A stretch of DNA of 64,000 bases, taken from contig CAWIFM010000008.1 in the NCBI GenBank assembly GCA_963835525.1, forward strand, positions 1,364,001-1,428,000, given 5' to 3'. This stretch comes from DASSUW01 sp963835525. GTDB taxonomy: Bacteria > Actinomycetota > Thermoleophilia > Solirubrobacterales > Solirubrobacteraceae. Position numbers and translations under genes: made by a program. Shown piece after piece: positions 8,311 through 16,691 of this stretch; within the stretch, counting starts at the first letter, position 1; every line of letters starts with the position of its first letter. The notes beneath the pieces were generated by a model. It made no database searches and was not told the DNA's origin. It saw only the letters and a list, made by a program, of their open reading frames with translations.

Positions 8311-11300
8311 CTACCGGACCCAGACCTGCCCGAGGATCACGCCGGTCAACGGGTGGAACTGGACGTTGCCAGTTCGGCGTGATGTGACCGCGATCTGGCG
8401 GCGGTCGACGAGCGGCACAATCGGCGCCTGCGCGGCGATGCGGCGCTCGATCCCCAGCCAGGTATCGCCATCGGTCGCGCCGGCCGTACGCGCCCGATCG
8501 ATCGCGGCGTCGAGCTGCGGGTCGCAGAACCGCGAGAAGTTGTTGCTGCGCCCCGGCTCGCCCGGCACGTAGGCGTCGCAGCCCAGGACCGTGCGAACGA
8601 AGCTGGCCGGGTCCGGGAAGTCGGCGATCCAGCCGTTGATCCCGATCTGCGCCGGGTGTCGCGGGTCCTGCGCCGCTTCGTAGATCTCCGTCAGGCTCGG
8701 GTACACGTGCAGGCGCGGGCGGAACCCCAACTGGCGCAGGACCCGCACGAGATGCCGGCCGAGGCGGCCCCGACCGACGTAGGCCGCGACTTCGATCCGG
8801 GCGCCGCGCGTGCCGGAGGCGGCGACGAGCCGCTCGGCCTCGGATCGGTCCGGCGCGATCCAGACGCCGGCCGGTGACGGCGCCACGGTGAACGGGCACA
8901 CGGGCCGGTGGCCCGGGAGGCCGGAAGGGAGGACCTGGCAGGTCGGCTGGCCGGCATCCGGTCCTCCGGTCGCGTTGACCGCGACTCCGCGGTCTACGGC
9001 GAGGTTGACCGCGCGCCGGACGTCCACATTGTCGAACGGCGGCGCGTTCACGTTCATCCATGCGTATTCCGTGAACTCCCACCTTCCCGACTCCAGGCGC
9101 GCCTTTGCGCGCGTCCGCAAAGCCGCGAGGCGCTTGGCGGTTGCCAGCGTGAACACTCCGGTCACGTCGAGCCGCCCGGCCTCGACGGCGGCGATGCGCT
9201 TGCGCTCGGAGCCCGTGGTCACCTCGATGCGGTCGGCGAAGCCGGCCCCGAGCCCGTCGGCTCCGCGCGCCCGGAAGTGCGGGTTGTGGACGAGCACCTC
9301 GCTGCGGCCGTCGACGAAGCGCTCGATGCGGTACGGACCGGTTCCGAGCGGTGCCGTGTCGCGGATGACCCGACGCGGCGTGCTCGCGGGCACGACGGCC
9401 GTCAGCGGCAGCGCGAGCTTCCAGAGCAGGTCCGGGTCGGGCCGTCGCAGGCGGATGGTCACGGTGCCGGTCCCGTCGTCGGTGGCGATCCCGCGCGACA
9501 GGTCGCACCGCGCCGGGTCCTCGATGCAGCGCGGAGCCCCGACGATCGCGTCGAACATCGGAGCCGGATAGCCGCCCTTCAACACCACCAGCATGCGCTC
9601 GATCGAGGCCCGGACGTCGGCGGCGCGGACGGGCGTGCCGTCGGAGTAGCGAAGGCCGGAACGCAGGCGGAACACGTAGCGGCGCCCGTCGCCGGCGGGC
9701 TCCGGCACGGAGACCGCGAGGGCGGGCACCAGCCGCGCCCCGGCGGGGCCGCCGGACGCGTGCGAGAAGGCGACGAGACCCTCGTACGCCACGGCCACGA
9801 TGTTCATCGCATCGGGGCTGTAGCCGCCGGTGGCCGGATCGAGCGGAGTGCCGGGGTATGTCCCGACGCGCAACGTACCGCCGCGGTGCGCCGCGGGAGG
9901 CGCGGCACCGCTCGCCCACACGCCGTCGTCGACGGCGGCCAGGCCGGCTGGGCTGCTGCCGGTCGGCACGGTGGTGACCGCCAGCGTGCGGGGATCGAGT
10001 CGCAGGATCCGCCCGGCCGCGTCGCCGATCCACAAGGCGCCGCCGGCGATCGCGAGTACCGAGGGCGCGCGACCGGCCGGGATGGTGGTCACGGCATCGG
10101 TCTCAGCATCGATCCGCGACACGGTGCCGTCCGTGCTGTTCGCCGTCCACACGGCGCCGAGCCCGAAGACCACGGCCTTCGGGCCGCGGCCGACCGGGAT
10201 CCCGTCGAGGATCTCCCCGGACCGCGCGTCGATGCGGGCGACCGTCGCGGACTCCTCGCCCGCCGCCCACACGGACCCGGCGCCGGTGGCCAGCGCCGCC
10301 GGATGGCCGCCGACGGTGGTCCGGTGCGTCACCTTGCCGGTCCGCAGGTCGATGCGCACGACCTCCCCGTCCAGCGCGGTGGCCGCCCAGACTGCGCCTT
10401 CGCCCACGGCGACCGCTCGCAGGCCGTTGCCGACCGGGATGCGCTGCACGGCCTTGTTCAGGGACGGATCGACCTGGACGACGTCTCCGCTCTCATCGCC
10501 GACCACCCAGAGCGAGCCGCCGCCGAACGCCAGCGCGGTCGGGGAGAGCCCGACGTCGATGGTGTCGACGCGATCGCCGTCGTGGTGGATCCGCGACACC
10601 GTGCCGGCTCGCGGATTGGCCGCCCAAACCGAGTCGGCGCCCTCGGCCAGCGCGCCGGGCTCAGAGCCGACGCGGTACTGAGTCGTCACGTCGGCCGACT
10701 CTGCGTCGATCACACCGACCGCACCCTCGGCGATGCCCGGCAGGTGGTCTGGACCGAGCAGGCGGGTGAGGGCGAAGACGGCGACCGCGGCGACCGCGGC
10801 GACACCCGCGGCGATCACGAGCGGCCGGGTGCGAGGCGCGCGCGTGGTCCGTTGAGCAAGCGGCGCGCGCTCGTCCTCGCTCGTCTCGGTAGACCGGGGC
10901 GTCAGGCGCAGGGCCGGGTCCTGCCGGAGGATCCGTTCGTGCAGCTCGCGCAGGTCGGCGCCGGGCTCGACGCCGATGTCGTCGACGAGCCGCTGCCGCG
11001 CCGCGACGTAGGCCTCGAGCGCTTCGGCCTGTCGACCCGACCGGTACAGAGCCAGCATCCGCTGCGCGTGCTGACGCTCCCGCAGCGGGTGCTCTTCCAG
11101 CAATCGGTCGAGCTGTGCCAGGGCCTCCCCGTCGCGCCCGGCGGCGAGGTCGTTGTCGACCGCGAGCTCGGCCGCCCTGAGCCAGAGTGCCTCGAGCCGG
11201 CGGATCTCGGCCGCCGCGAACGGCTCCTCGGCGACATCGGCGAGCGGCGCGCCGCTCCAGAGGGCGAGCGCCTCGCCCGGTACCCCGTCGCTGCGTGCCG

Positions 11301-11616
11301 CGCCTTCGACCAGGCGCTCGAAGCGTGCGGCGTCGACCGCGTCCCCCTCGACTCGCAGCTCATAGCCGCGACCGTGGGTGATGATCTCGGCGTCGCCGCC
11401 GGCGAACAGGCGCCGCAGTTGCGAGACGTAGAGCTGGACCATCTTCGGCGCCGTCGCCGGCGGGTCGTCGCCCCACAAGCCATCGACCAGGCGGTCGATC
11501 GGGACCGTCGCGTTCGCGTGGAGAGCGAGGACGGCCAGTAGCGCTCGCTGCTTCGTTGCGCCAAGCGGAAGCGGCCGTCCGTCGAGGGTCGCCGCGACTG
11601 GCCCGAGCAGCTTCAC
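8311..11616 (-). CDS. SARP/BTAD regulator fused to beta-propeller and SBP5 domain
   Basis: A single 1101-residue protein. Residues 1-95 form an OmpR-like winged helix (LGATKQRALLAVLALH, then VQLYVSQLRRLF). Residues 96-240 form a BTAD helical-repeat domain (DIGVEPGADLRELHERIL). One transmembrane helix lies at about 265-287. About 300-560 are repeats of the type VARIDARSGEI...IPVGRGPKAV, a YVTN/NHL-like beta-propeller. About 565-1095 form a family-5 solute-binding protein (LRSGLRYSDGTPVRAADV, PLGTGPYRIERF, DVRRAVNLAVDR). The architecture implies a one-component membrane receptor: DNA binding inside, peptide or oligosaccharide sensing outside. No ABC permease genes adjoin. The start is a GTG; no better upstream start is visible. 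Confidence 0.88.
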   Translation of the reverse strand: MKLLGPVAATLDGRPLPLGATKQRALLAVLALHANATVPIDRLVDGLWGDDPPATAPKMVQLYVSQLRRLFAGGDAEIITHGRGYELRVEGDAVDAARFERLVEGAARSDGVPGEALALWSGAPLADVAEEPFAAAEIRRLEALWLRAAELAVDNDLAAGRDGEALAQLDRLLEEHPLRERQHAQRMLALYRSGRQAEALEAYVAARQRLVDDIGVEPGADLRELHERILRQDPALRLTPRSTETSEDERAPLAQRTTRAPRTRPLVIAAGVAAVAAVAVFALTRLLGPDHLPGIAEGAVGVIDAESADVTTQYRVGSEPGALAEGADSVWAANPRAGTVSRIHHDGDRVDTIDVGLSPTALAFGGGSLWVVGDESGDVVQVDPSLNKAVQRIPVGNGLRAVAVGEGAVWAATALDGEVVRIDLRTGKVTHRTTVGGHPAALATGAGSVWAAGEESATVARIDARSGEILDGIPVGRGPKAVVFGLGAVWTANSTDGTVSRIDAETDAVTTIPAGRAPSVLAIAGGALWIGDAAGRILRLDPRTLAVTTVPTGSSPAGLAAVDDGVWASGAAPPAAHRGGTLRVGTYPGTPLDPATGGYSPDAMNIVAVAYEGLVAFSHASGGPAGARLVPALAVSVPEPAGDGRRYVFRLRSGLRYSDGTPVRAADVRASIERMLVVLKGGYPAPMFDAIVGAPRCIEDPARCDLSRGIATDDGTGTVTIRLRRPDPDLLWKLALPLTAVVPASTPRRVIRDTAPLGTGPYRIERFVDGRSEVLVHNPHFRARGADGLGAGFADRIEVTTGSERKRIAAVEAGRLDVTGVFTLATAKRLAALRTRAKARLESGRWEFTEYAWMNVNAPPFDNVDVRRAVNLAVDRGVAVNATGGPDAGQPTCQVLPSGLPGHRPVCPFTVAPSPAGVWIAPDRSEAERLVAASGTRGARIEVAAYVGRGRLGRHLVRVLRQLGFRPRLHVYPSLTEIYEAAQDPRHPAQIGINGWIADFPDPASFVRTVLGCDAYVPGEPGRSNNFSRFCDPQLDAAIDRARTAGATDGDTWLGIERRIAAQAPIVPLVDRRQIAVTSRRTGNVQFHPLTGVILGQVWVR

Positions 11617-11759
11617 GTCGATGCCCTGGGCGGGTCGGGAAGCCGTGATGCCGACCCTACTCCGCCCTCGATCGAGTAATCAACCCGCGCTTGACCGGTC
11701 CTCTACCGCCGCGGAGCAGCCTCGGCGTCGTCCTGTCCAAGCCCCGCTGAGGAGCCCGC

Positions 11760-12026
11760 ATGTCCTCCGTCCGTCGCTTCACCCGCACGTTGGCCGGCGC
11801 CCTGGTCGTCACCGCCTTCGCCGCGCCGGCGGCCACCGCCCGCCCGCTCTACGACCGACCGTCCGAGCCCGCCCCGACCGTGACTCGCGCGATCGACGAA
11901 GGATTCGACGTCGGCTCCGCCGCGATCGGCGCCGGTGGCACGGCCGCCGTCCTGCTGCTCACCGCGGCCGGCGCTGCAGCCGTGTCGCACCGGCGCCATC
12001 CCGTCCGTCTCGTCGCTGGACGGTGA
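11760..12026 (+). CDS. Small membrane/secreted hypothetical protein
   Basis: An 88-residue product with an N-terminal signal-like segment (RRFTRTLAGALVVTAFAAPAATA), a short Pro-rich extracytoplasmic stretch and a glycine/alanine-rich C-terminal helix (about 55-75), followed by a basic tail SHRRHPVRLVAGR. The predicted topology is a small anchored protein facing outward. GAGGAG is 6 bases upstream of the ATG. It is divergent from the large sensor-regulator and may be one of its targets, but I recognise no family. Confidence 0.6.
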   Translation: MSSVRRFTRTLAGALVVTAFAAPAATARPLYDRPSEPAPTVTRAIDEGFDVGSAAIGAGGTAAVLLLTAAGAAAVSHRRHPVRLVAGR

Positions 12027-12035
12027 CGCCCCGTA

Positions 12036-12064
12036 GCCGGTTCGGTTTATCCTCGCGAACCGGC
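12036..12064. promoter_or_regulatory. 9-bp-arm inverted repeat over the ureohydrolase promoter
   Basis: GCCGGTTCG (12036-12044) and CGAACCGGC (12056-12064) are perfect inverted copies separated by 11 bases that contain a -10-like TATCCT (12048-12053). The right arm ends one base before the ATG at 12066. This is the geometry of a repressor operator placed over the promoter of a nearly leaderless transcript, likely controlling the whole 12066-15930 operon. No dedicated regulator gene is adjacent. Confidence 0.6.
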
Positions 12065-12065
12065 C

Positions 12066-13019
12066 ATGGCTCGCATCCACCAGCCGCCGGACGCGCTCGC
12101 AGCGCCGCGCTTCACCGGCCCTCGCACCTTCGCCCGCCTCCCGCACCTCCAGACGCTCGAGGACGTCGACTGCGCGGTCTTCGGGATGCCGTGGGACGGC
12201 GGGACCACGTTCCGCTCGGGGGCGCGGTTCGGTCCCGAGGCGATCCGCTCGGCCTCGGGGATGATCCGGACCTACAACCCGGTCCACAAGGTCCAGGTCT
12301 TCGGCGCGCTGTCGGCCATCGACTACGGCGATGCGCCGACCGCCCCGGGCTACATCGAGGAGACGCTGCAGCGGATCGAGCAGTACGTGACGCCGATCGC
12401 CGCTGCGGGCGTCGTGTCGCTGGGGATGGGCGGGGACCACTCCGTCACGCTGGCGGAGCTGCGGGCGCTGGCCTCCGTCCACGGCCCGCTCGGGCTCGTG
12501 CACCTCGACTCCCACACCGACCTGTGGGACACGTACAACGGGCTCCCGTACTCGCACGGGACCGTGTTCCGCCGGGCCATCGACGAGGGCATCCTGGACC
12601 CCGCGCGCGTGATCCAGGCCGGCATGCGCGGATCGCTCTACGGCGAGGACGACGAGGAGTTGCCGGCCGCGGCCGGCGTCGAGACGATCCCGTGGACCGA
12701 GCTGGCCGAGCTGACGCCCGAGGCGTTCGCCGCGCGAGCGCGGGAGCGGCTCGGGGCGGGCCCGGTGTTCTTCACCTTCGACGTCGACTTCGTCGATCCC
12801 GCCTTCTGCCCGGGGACGGGCACGCCGGAGGTGGGCGGCCCGACGAGCCACCAGGCGATGGGCTACCTGCGCGCGCTCCGCGACCTCGAGTTCGTGGGCT
12901 TCGACGTCGTCGAGGTCGCGCCGCAGTACGACGGCGGCGGCCAGGTGACAGCGCTGTTCGCGGCCAACGCGATCTTCGAGATGCTGTCGCTGGTCGCGCT
13001 CAGCCGCCGCTCGGCCTGA
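12066..13019 (+). CDS. Ureohydrolase (agmatinase/guanidino-acid hydrolase family)
   Basis: A 317-residue binuclear manganese or nickel enzyme of the arginase superfamily. The metal ligands are all present: GGDHS, DSHTD and FDVDFVDP. The reaction type is hydrolysis of a guanidino group to urea plus an amine. Agmatine, guanidinobutyrate, guanidinopropionate or guanidine itself are possible substrates; sequence alone does not decide. The neighbours (allantoinase-like deacetylase, NCS1 permease, DUF1989) favour nitrogen scavenging from purine-derived or guanidino compounds rather than polyamine synthesis. It is the first gene of a tightly spaced four-gene operon. Confidence 0.88.
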   Translation: MARIHQPPDALAAPRFTGPRTFARLPHLQTLEDVDCAVFGMPWDGGTTFRSGARFGPEAIRSASGMIRTYNPVHKVQVFGALSAIDYGDAPTAPGYIEETLQRIEQYVTPIAAAGVVSLGMGGDHSVTLAELRALASVHGPLGLVHLDSHTDLWDTYNGLPYSHGTVFRRAIDEGILDPARVIQAGMRGSLYGEDDEELPAAAGVETIPWTELAELTPEAFAARARERLGAGPVFFTFDVDFVDPAFCPGTGTPEVGGPTSHQAMGYLRALRDLEFVGFDVVEVAPQYDGGGQVTALFAANAIFEMLSLVALSRRSA

Positions 13020-13035
13020 TTGTCTTTCCGGCGGG

Positions 13036-13899
13036 ATGAGCTGGCTTGGGGACAGCGCGGCAGTCGCGGTGCTCTCGTTCGACGTGGACGCGGAGTCGCC
13101 GATCCTCGCCCAGGGTCGCCGCTACGCCGATCACGCCATGGTGATGACCCACCAGGCGTACGGCCCGCTGGTCGGCGTCCCGCGCCTGCTGGAGCTGCTC
13201 GACGACTTCGGCCTGAAGGCGACGTTCTTCGTTCCGGGCCTGACCGCCGACCGCTACCCGCAGACCGTCGAGCGGATCGCGGCGGCCGGCCACGAGGTCG
13301 GGCACCACTCGTACAGCCATCGCAGCCCGGTGGACCTCGGGGCCGCGGGTGAGCGCGAGGACTTCGAGCGGGCGCTCGCGGCGCTCGACCGCGTCGGCGT
13401 GCGGCCGAAGGGCCACCGCAGCGCGCTGTGGGAGGCGAGCTGGGGCACGCCGGCGCTCGTCGCCGAGTACGGGCTCGAGTACGACTCCACGCTGATGGAC
13501 GACGACCGGCCGTACCTGCTCGAGACCGGCCAGGGCACGATCGCCGAGCTCCCGCCGCACTGGAGCCTCGACGACTGGGAGCAGTACGCGTACCTGCCGC
13601 GCCCGCCGATCGGCACCAACATCGAGTCACCCGCGAAGGTGCTCGACCTCTGGACCAACGAGCTGGACGCGATGCGACGGCACGGCTGCCTGTTCATGCT
13701 CACCAACCACCCGTTCCTGTCCGGGCGCCCGGGGCGGGTGGAGACGCTGCGCAGGCTCATCGAGCACGCGCTCGGCCGCGGCGACGTCGAGTTCGTCACG
13801 GCCGCCGAGGTCGCCGTGCGCGTGCGCGACGACCCGCAGGCGACCAGGCGGACGCTGCGTCCCGTCGAGGTGGACGCGACCATCTATCCGGAGCTGTGA
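13036..13899 (+). CDS. Polysaccharide deacetylase/PuuE-allantoinase-like protein
   Basis: A 287-residue NodB-fold metal-dependent amidohydrolase. Motif 1 is VLSFDVDAE (Asp pair), motif 2 is GHHSYSHR (the metal histidines), and a late catalytic-type His is present in MLTNHPF. There is no signal peptide, so it is cytosolic, which argues against peptidoglycan or chitin and for a small-molecule amide as in PuuE-type allantoinases. It lies 16 bases after the ureohydrolase and 9 bases before the permease. A role in ring-opening or deformylating a ureide or purine-derived compound is inference from context. Confidence 0.8.
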   Translation: MSWLGDSAAVAVLSFDVDAESPILAQGRRYADHAMVMTHQAYGPLVGVPRLLELLDDFGLKATFFVPGLTADRYPQTVERIAAAGHEVGHHSYSHRSPVDLGAAGEREDFERALAALDRVGVRPKGHRSALWEASWGTPALVAEYGLEYDSTLMDDDRPYLLETGQGTIAELPPHWSLDDWEQYAYLPRPPIGTNIESPAKVLDLWTNELDAMRRHGCLFMLTNHPFLSGRPGRVETLRRLIEHALGRGDVEFVTAAEVAVRVRDDPQATRRTLRPVEVDATIYPEL

Positions 13900-13908
13900 G
13901 GAGGACCG

Positions 13909-15339
13909 ATGTCGATTGCCGACCACGAGCGTCAAGAGCTCTCCGAGGCGGTCCAGATCGACCCTCATGGGATCGAGCAGATCCCGGACAAGGATCGCGA
14001 CTCGACGCCCCTGCAGCAGTTCTGGATCTGGGCCGGCGCGAACATCGCGCCGATCAACTGGGTCCTCGGCGCGCTGGGCATCGTGCTCGGGCTGAGCCTG
14101 CTCGAGACGATCATCGTCATCACGCTGGGCAACGTCGTCGGCTGCGCGATCTTCGGCCTGTTCTGCGTCATGGGCCACCGCACCGGCGTCAACCAGATGG
14201 TGCTCTCGCGCAGCGCGTTCGGGCGCCGCGGCGCCTACGTGCCGGGCGTCGCCCAGCTGCTGCTCACCATGGGCTGGGTCGGCGTCAACACCTGGGTCGT
14301 GCTCGACCTCACGCTCGGCGTCCTCACCGAGCTCGGCATCGAGGGCGGCACCGGGCTCAAGTACGTCATCGGCTTCGTGCTGATGGCGGTCCAGGGTCTG
14401 ATCGCCATCTACGGCTTCTACCTGATCCGCACGTTCGAGAAGTACACGGTGCCGGTCGCGGCGCTGATCATGGTCGCGATGAGCATCCTCGCCTGGACGG
14501 AGACGGACGTCGTGTGGAACGAGTCGACCGTGAGCGGCGCCGACAAGTTCACCGCGATCACCCAGCTGCTGACCGCGATCGGCGTGGGGTGGGGGATCTC
14601 CTGGCTGACGTACTCGTCGGACTACACGCGGTTCGTCTCGCGGCGGTACAGCGACCGGCAGGTGTTCTGGGCGACCGCGCTCGGGATGTTCATACCGACC
14701 GTCTGGCTGGCTGCGCTCGGCGCGTCGATCGCGTCGTCGGGCTCCGAGACCGACCCGTCGCAGATCGTGGCGTCGGTGTTCGGCGTGATGACGATCCCGG
14801 TGCTGCTGCTGATCATGCACGGCCCGATCGCGACCAACATCCTCAACCTCTACTCGTGCTCGCTCGCCGCCCTGTCGATCGGCCTGCGGGCCGCGCGCTG
14901 GAAGGTCACCGTGGCCGCCGCGATCGTCGGCAGCATCGCGCTCGTCGCCTTCATCCAGTCCGACAGCTTCGCCACGTCGTTCGATCAGTGGATCGTCTCG
15001 ATCATCGTCTGGATCAGCCCGTGGGCCGGGATCACGCTGGTCGAGTACTTCGTGCTGCGGCGCGGGAAGGTGGACGTGCCTGGGCTCTACGAGCCGCCCG
15101 ACAAGTCACCGTACGGCGACGTCAACTGGCCCGCGATCGTGGCGCTCGTGCTCGGCCTTGCGGCCGGCTGGGCGTGGGAGTTCGGGCTCGTCGAGCCGCT
15201 GCAGGGCCCGATCGCCAAGGCCACCGGCAACACCGACTTCTCCTGGGCGGCCGGCATGCTCGTGGCCGGCGGGCTGTACTGGCTGCTCGCGCGGGAACGC
15301 ATCCGGCGCTCCACGTCGGAGCGGTTCGCGCGGTCATGA
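13909..15339 (+). CDS. NCS1-family nucleobase/allantoin permease
   Basis: A 476-residue integral membrane symporter with about 12 hydrophobic segments. NCS1 signatures include FWIWAGANIAPINWVLGALG near the N-terminus and SPWAGITLVEYFVLRRGK near the C-terminus. NCS1 proteins import cytosine, uracil, hypoxanthine, allantoin, hydantoins or thiamine with a proton or sodium ion. A strong GAGGAGG lies before the ATG. The stop overlaps the DUF1989 start (ATGA). In this operon it most likely brings in the nitrogen compound that the three enzymes process. Confidence 0.9.
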   Translation: MSIADHERQELSEAVQIDPHGIEQIPDKDRDSTPLQQFWIWAGANIAPINWVLGALGIVLGLSLLETIIVITLGNVVGCAIFGLFCVMGHRTGVNQMVLSRSAFGRRGAYVPGVAQLLLTMGWVGVNTWVVLDLTLGVLTELGIEGGTGLKYVIGFVLMAVQGLIAIYGFYLIRTFEKYTVPVAALIMVAMSILAWTETDVVWNESTVSGADKFTAITQLLTAIGVGWGISWLTYSSDYTRFVSRRYSDRQVFWATALGMFIPTVWLAALGASIASSGSETDPSQIVASVFGVMTIPVLLLIMHGPIATNILNLYSCSLAALSIGLRAARWKVTVAAAIVGSIALVAFIQSDSFATSFDQWIVSIIVWISPWAGITLVEYFVLRRGKVDVPGLYEPPDKSPYGDVNWPAIVALVLGLAAGWAWEFGLVEPLQGPIAKATGNTDFSWAAGMLVAGGLYWLLARERIRRSTSERFARS

Positions 15340-15930
15340 CCCGGATCGACGTACCCGCCCGCGAGGGCCGCGGCCTCCGGGTCGCCGCCGGCCAGCGCTT
15401 CCGCGTGATCGACCTCGAGGGCGGCCAGGTCGCCGACACGTTCGCGTTCCGCGCGGACGACGTCTCGGAGTTCCACTCGGCCGAGCACACGCGCGCGTAC
15501 GTCAGCCGGCTGTTCCCGCGGCTGGGCGAGCATTTCGTCACCAACCACCGGCGTCCGATCCTGCGTCTAGAGGAGGACCGGACGCCCGGGATCCACGACA
15601 TGCTGTGCGCCGCCTGCGACCCCGAGCGCTACACCGGCCTCGGGGTCGAGGGCTGGCACGCCTCGTGCCGCGAGAACCTCGAGCGCGCGATGGCCGAGCT
15701 CGGGCATCCGGAGCGTCGAGGTCCCGCAGCCGATCAACCTGTTCATGAACATCCCCGTGCTCGACGACGACGTCCTCGGCTGGGAGCCGGCGCCGACCAA
15801 GGCCGGTGACTACGTGACGCTGCGGGCGGAGATGGACTGCCTCGTCGTCGTCTCCGCGTGCCCGCAGGACATCGTCGCGATCAACAACCAGAACCCGACG
15901 CCGGTCGCGATCGAGCTGCTCAGCGACTGA
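15336..15930 (+). pseudogene. DUF1989 (urea-carboxylase-associated) protein, frameshifted
   Basis: This is a DUF1989-family protein, whose members sit beside urea carboxylase or purine/ureide genes. The N-terminal frame carries FRVIDLEGGQVADTFAF, FHSAEHTRAY and TPGIHDMLCAACD. After RAMAEL (about 15700) the conserved continuation VEVPQPINLFMNIPV is found in another frame and runs through KAGDYVTLRAEMDC to NQNPTPVAIELLSD. A single-base indel near 15700 separates the halves. Otherwise the protein has normal length (about 197 residues). The ATG overlaps the permease stop by four bases. Confidence 0.82.
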
Positions 15931-16681
15931 CGCCGGCCACCGCCCAGGCACGGGCGGTCACGGTGAAGGGCGGCTGTGGGAGCAGCGATCGGCAGAGCTC
16001 CCGCAGCCGGTCGCGGTCGCCGTCGGCGAGTCCTGAGACATACGCCCCCGCGGGCCCGACCCCGAGCGTGAACGGCTCCCACCACTCCTCGAAGCTCGGG
16101 TGCTCGACGTCCACGGCGACAAGGGTCTGCTCGATCTCGTCGAGCTCCGCCGCCGCGAACAGCTCTGCGAGGTGTCCCTTGCGCGCGCCCGCGAGATCGG
16201 ACTCGTCCCGCGCAGCGGGGTCGAGCTCGTGCACGGCCTGCCAGAAGACGCCGAGCGGACCCTGCCCGCCGGCGTGGTCCCACACGCAGGCCGCGACGGC
16301 GCCGCCCGGCCGCGTGACGCGTGCCGTCTCGCGCAGCCCGGCCACCGGATCCGCCATGAAGTGCACGACGAGCTGTGCGAGCGCGGCGTCGAACTCGTGG
16401 TCGTCGAAGGGCAGGTCCTCGGCGGCGGCGACGCGCACGTCGACGCCCGGGTTGCGCTCCCGCGCTGCCGTCACGAACGAGGACGACGGGTCGACGGCGG
16501 CCACGGCCTCGGGCCCGAGGCGGGCGACGAGCTCGCGAGTCAGGGCTCCGGGGCCGCATCCGACGTCGAGCGCACGCTGCCCGGCACGGACGCCGGCCAG
16601 GTCGGCCATCTGCGCGGCCAGCCCGGCCGAGTACCGCCCCATGAAGCGGTCGTACGACTCTGCGCCGACGTCGAAGCCCAC
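15920..16681 (-). CDS. Class I SAM-dependent methyltransferase
   Basis: A 253-residue cytosolic Rossmann-fold methyltransferase. Motif I is ALDVGCGPGALT, the acidic end of strand 2 is AAVDPSS, motif II/III carries AAAEDLPFDDHEFDAALAQLVVHFM (too long a pattern to define substrate), and LRETARVTRPGG is the post-III loop of UbiE/Methyltransf_11 proteins. The substrate is unknown. Its last 11 bases overlap the convergent DUF1989 gene. Confidence 0.87.
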   Translation of the reverse strand: MGFDVGAESYDRFMGRYSAGLAAQMADLAGVRAGQRALDVGCGPGALTRELVARLGPEAVAAVDPSSSFVTAARERNPGVDVRVAAAEDLPFDDHEFDAALAQLVVHFMADPVAGLRETARVTRPGGAVAACVWDHAGGQGPLGVFWQAVHELDPAARDESDLAGARKGHLAELFAAAELDEIEQTLVAVDVEHPSFEEWWEPFTLGVGPAGAYVSGLADGDRDRLRELCRSLLPQPPFTVTARAWAVAGVSR

Positions 16682-16691
16682 GGCCGCGAAC

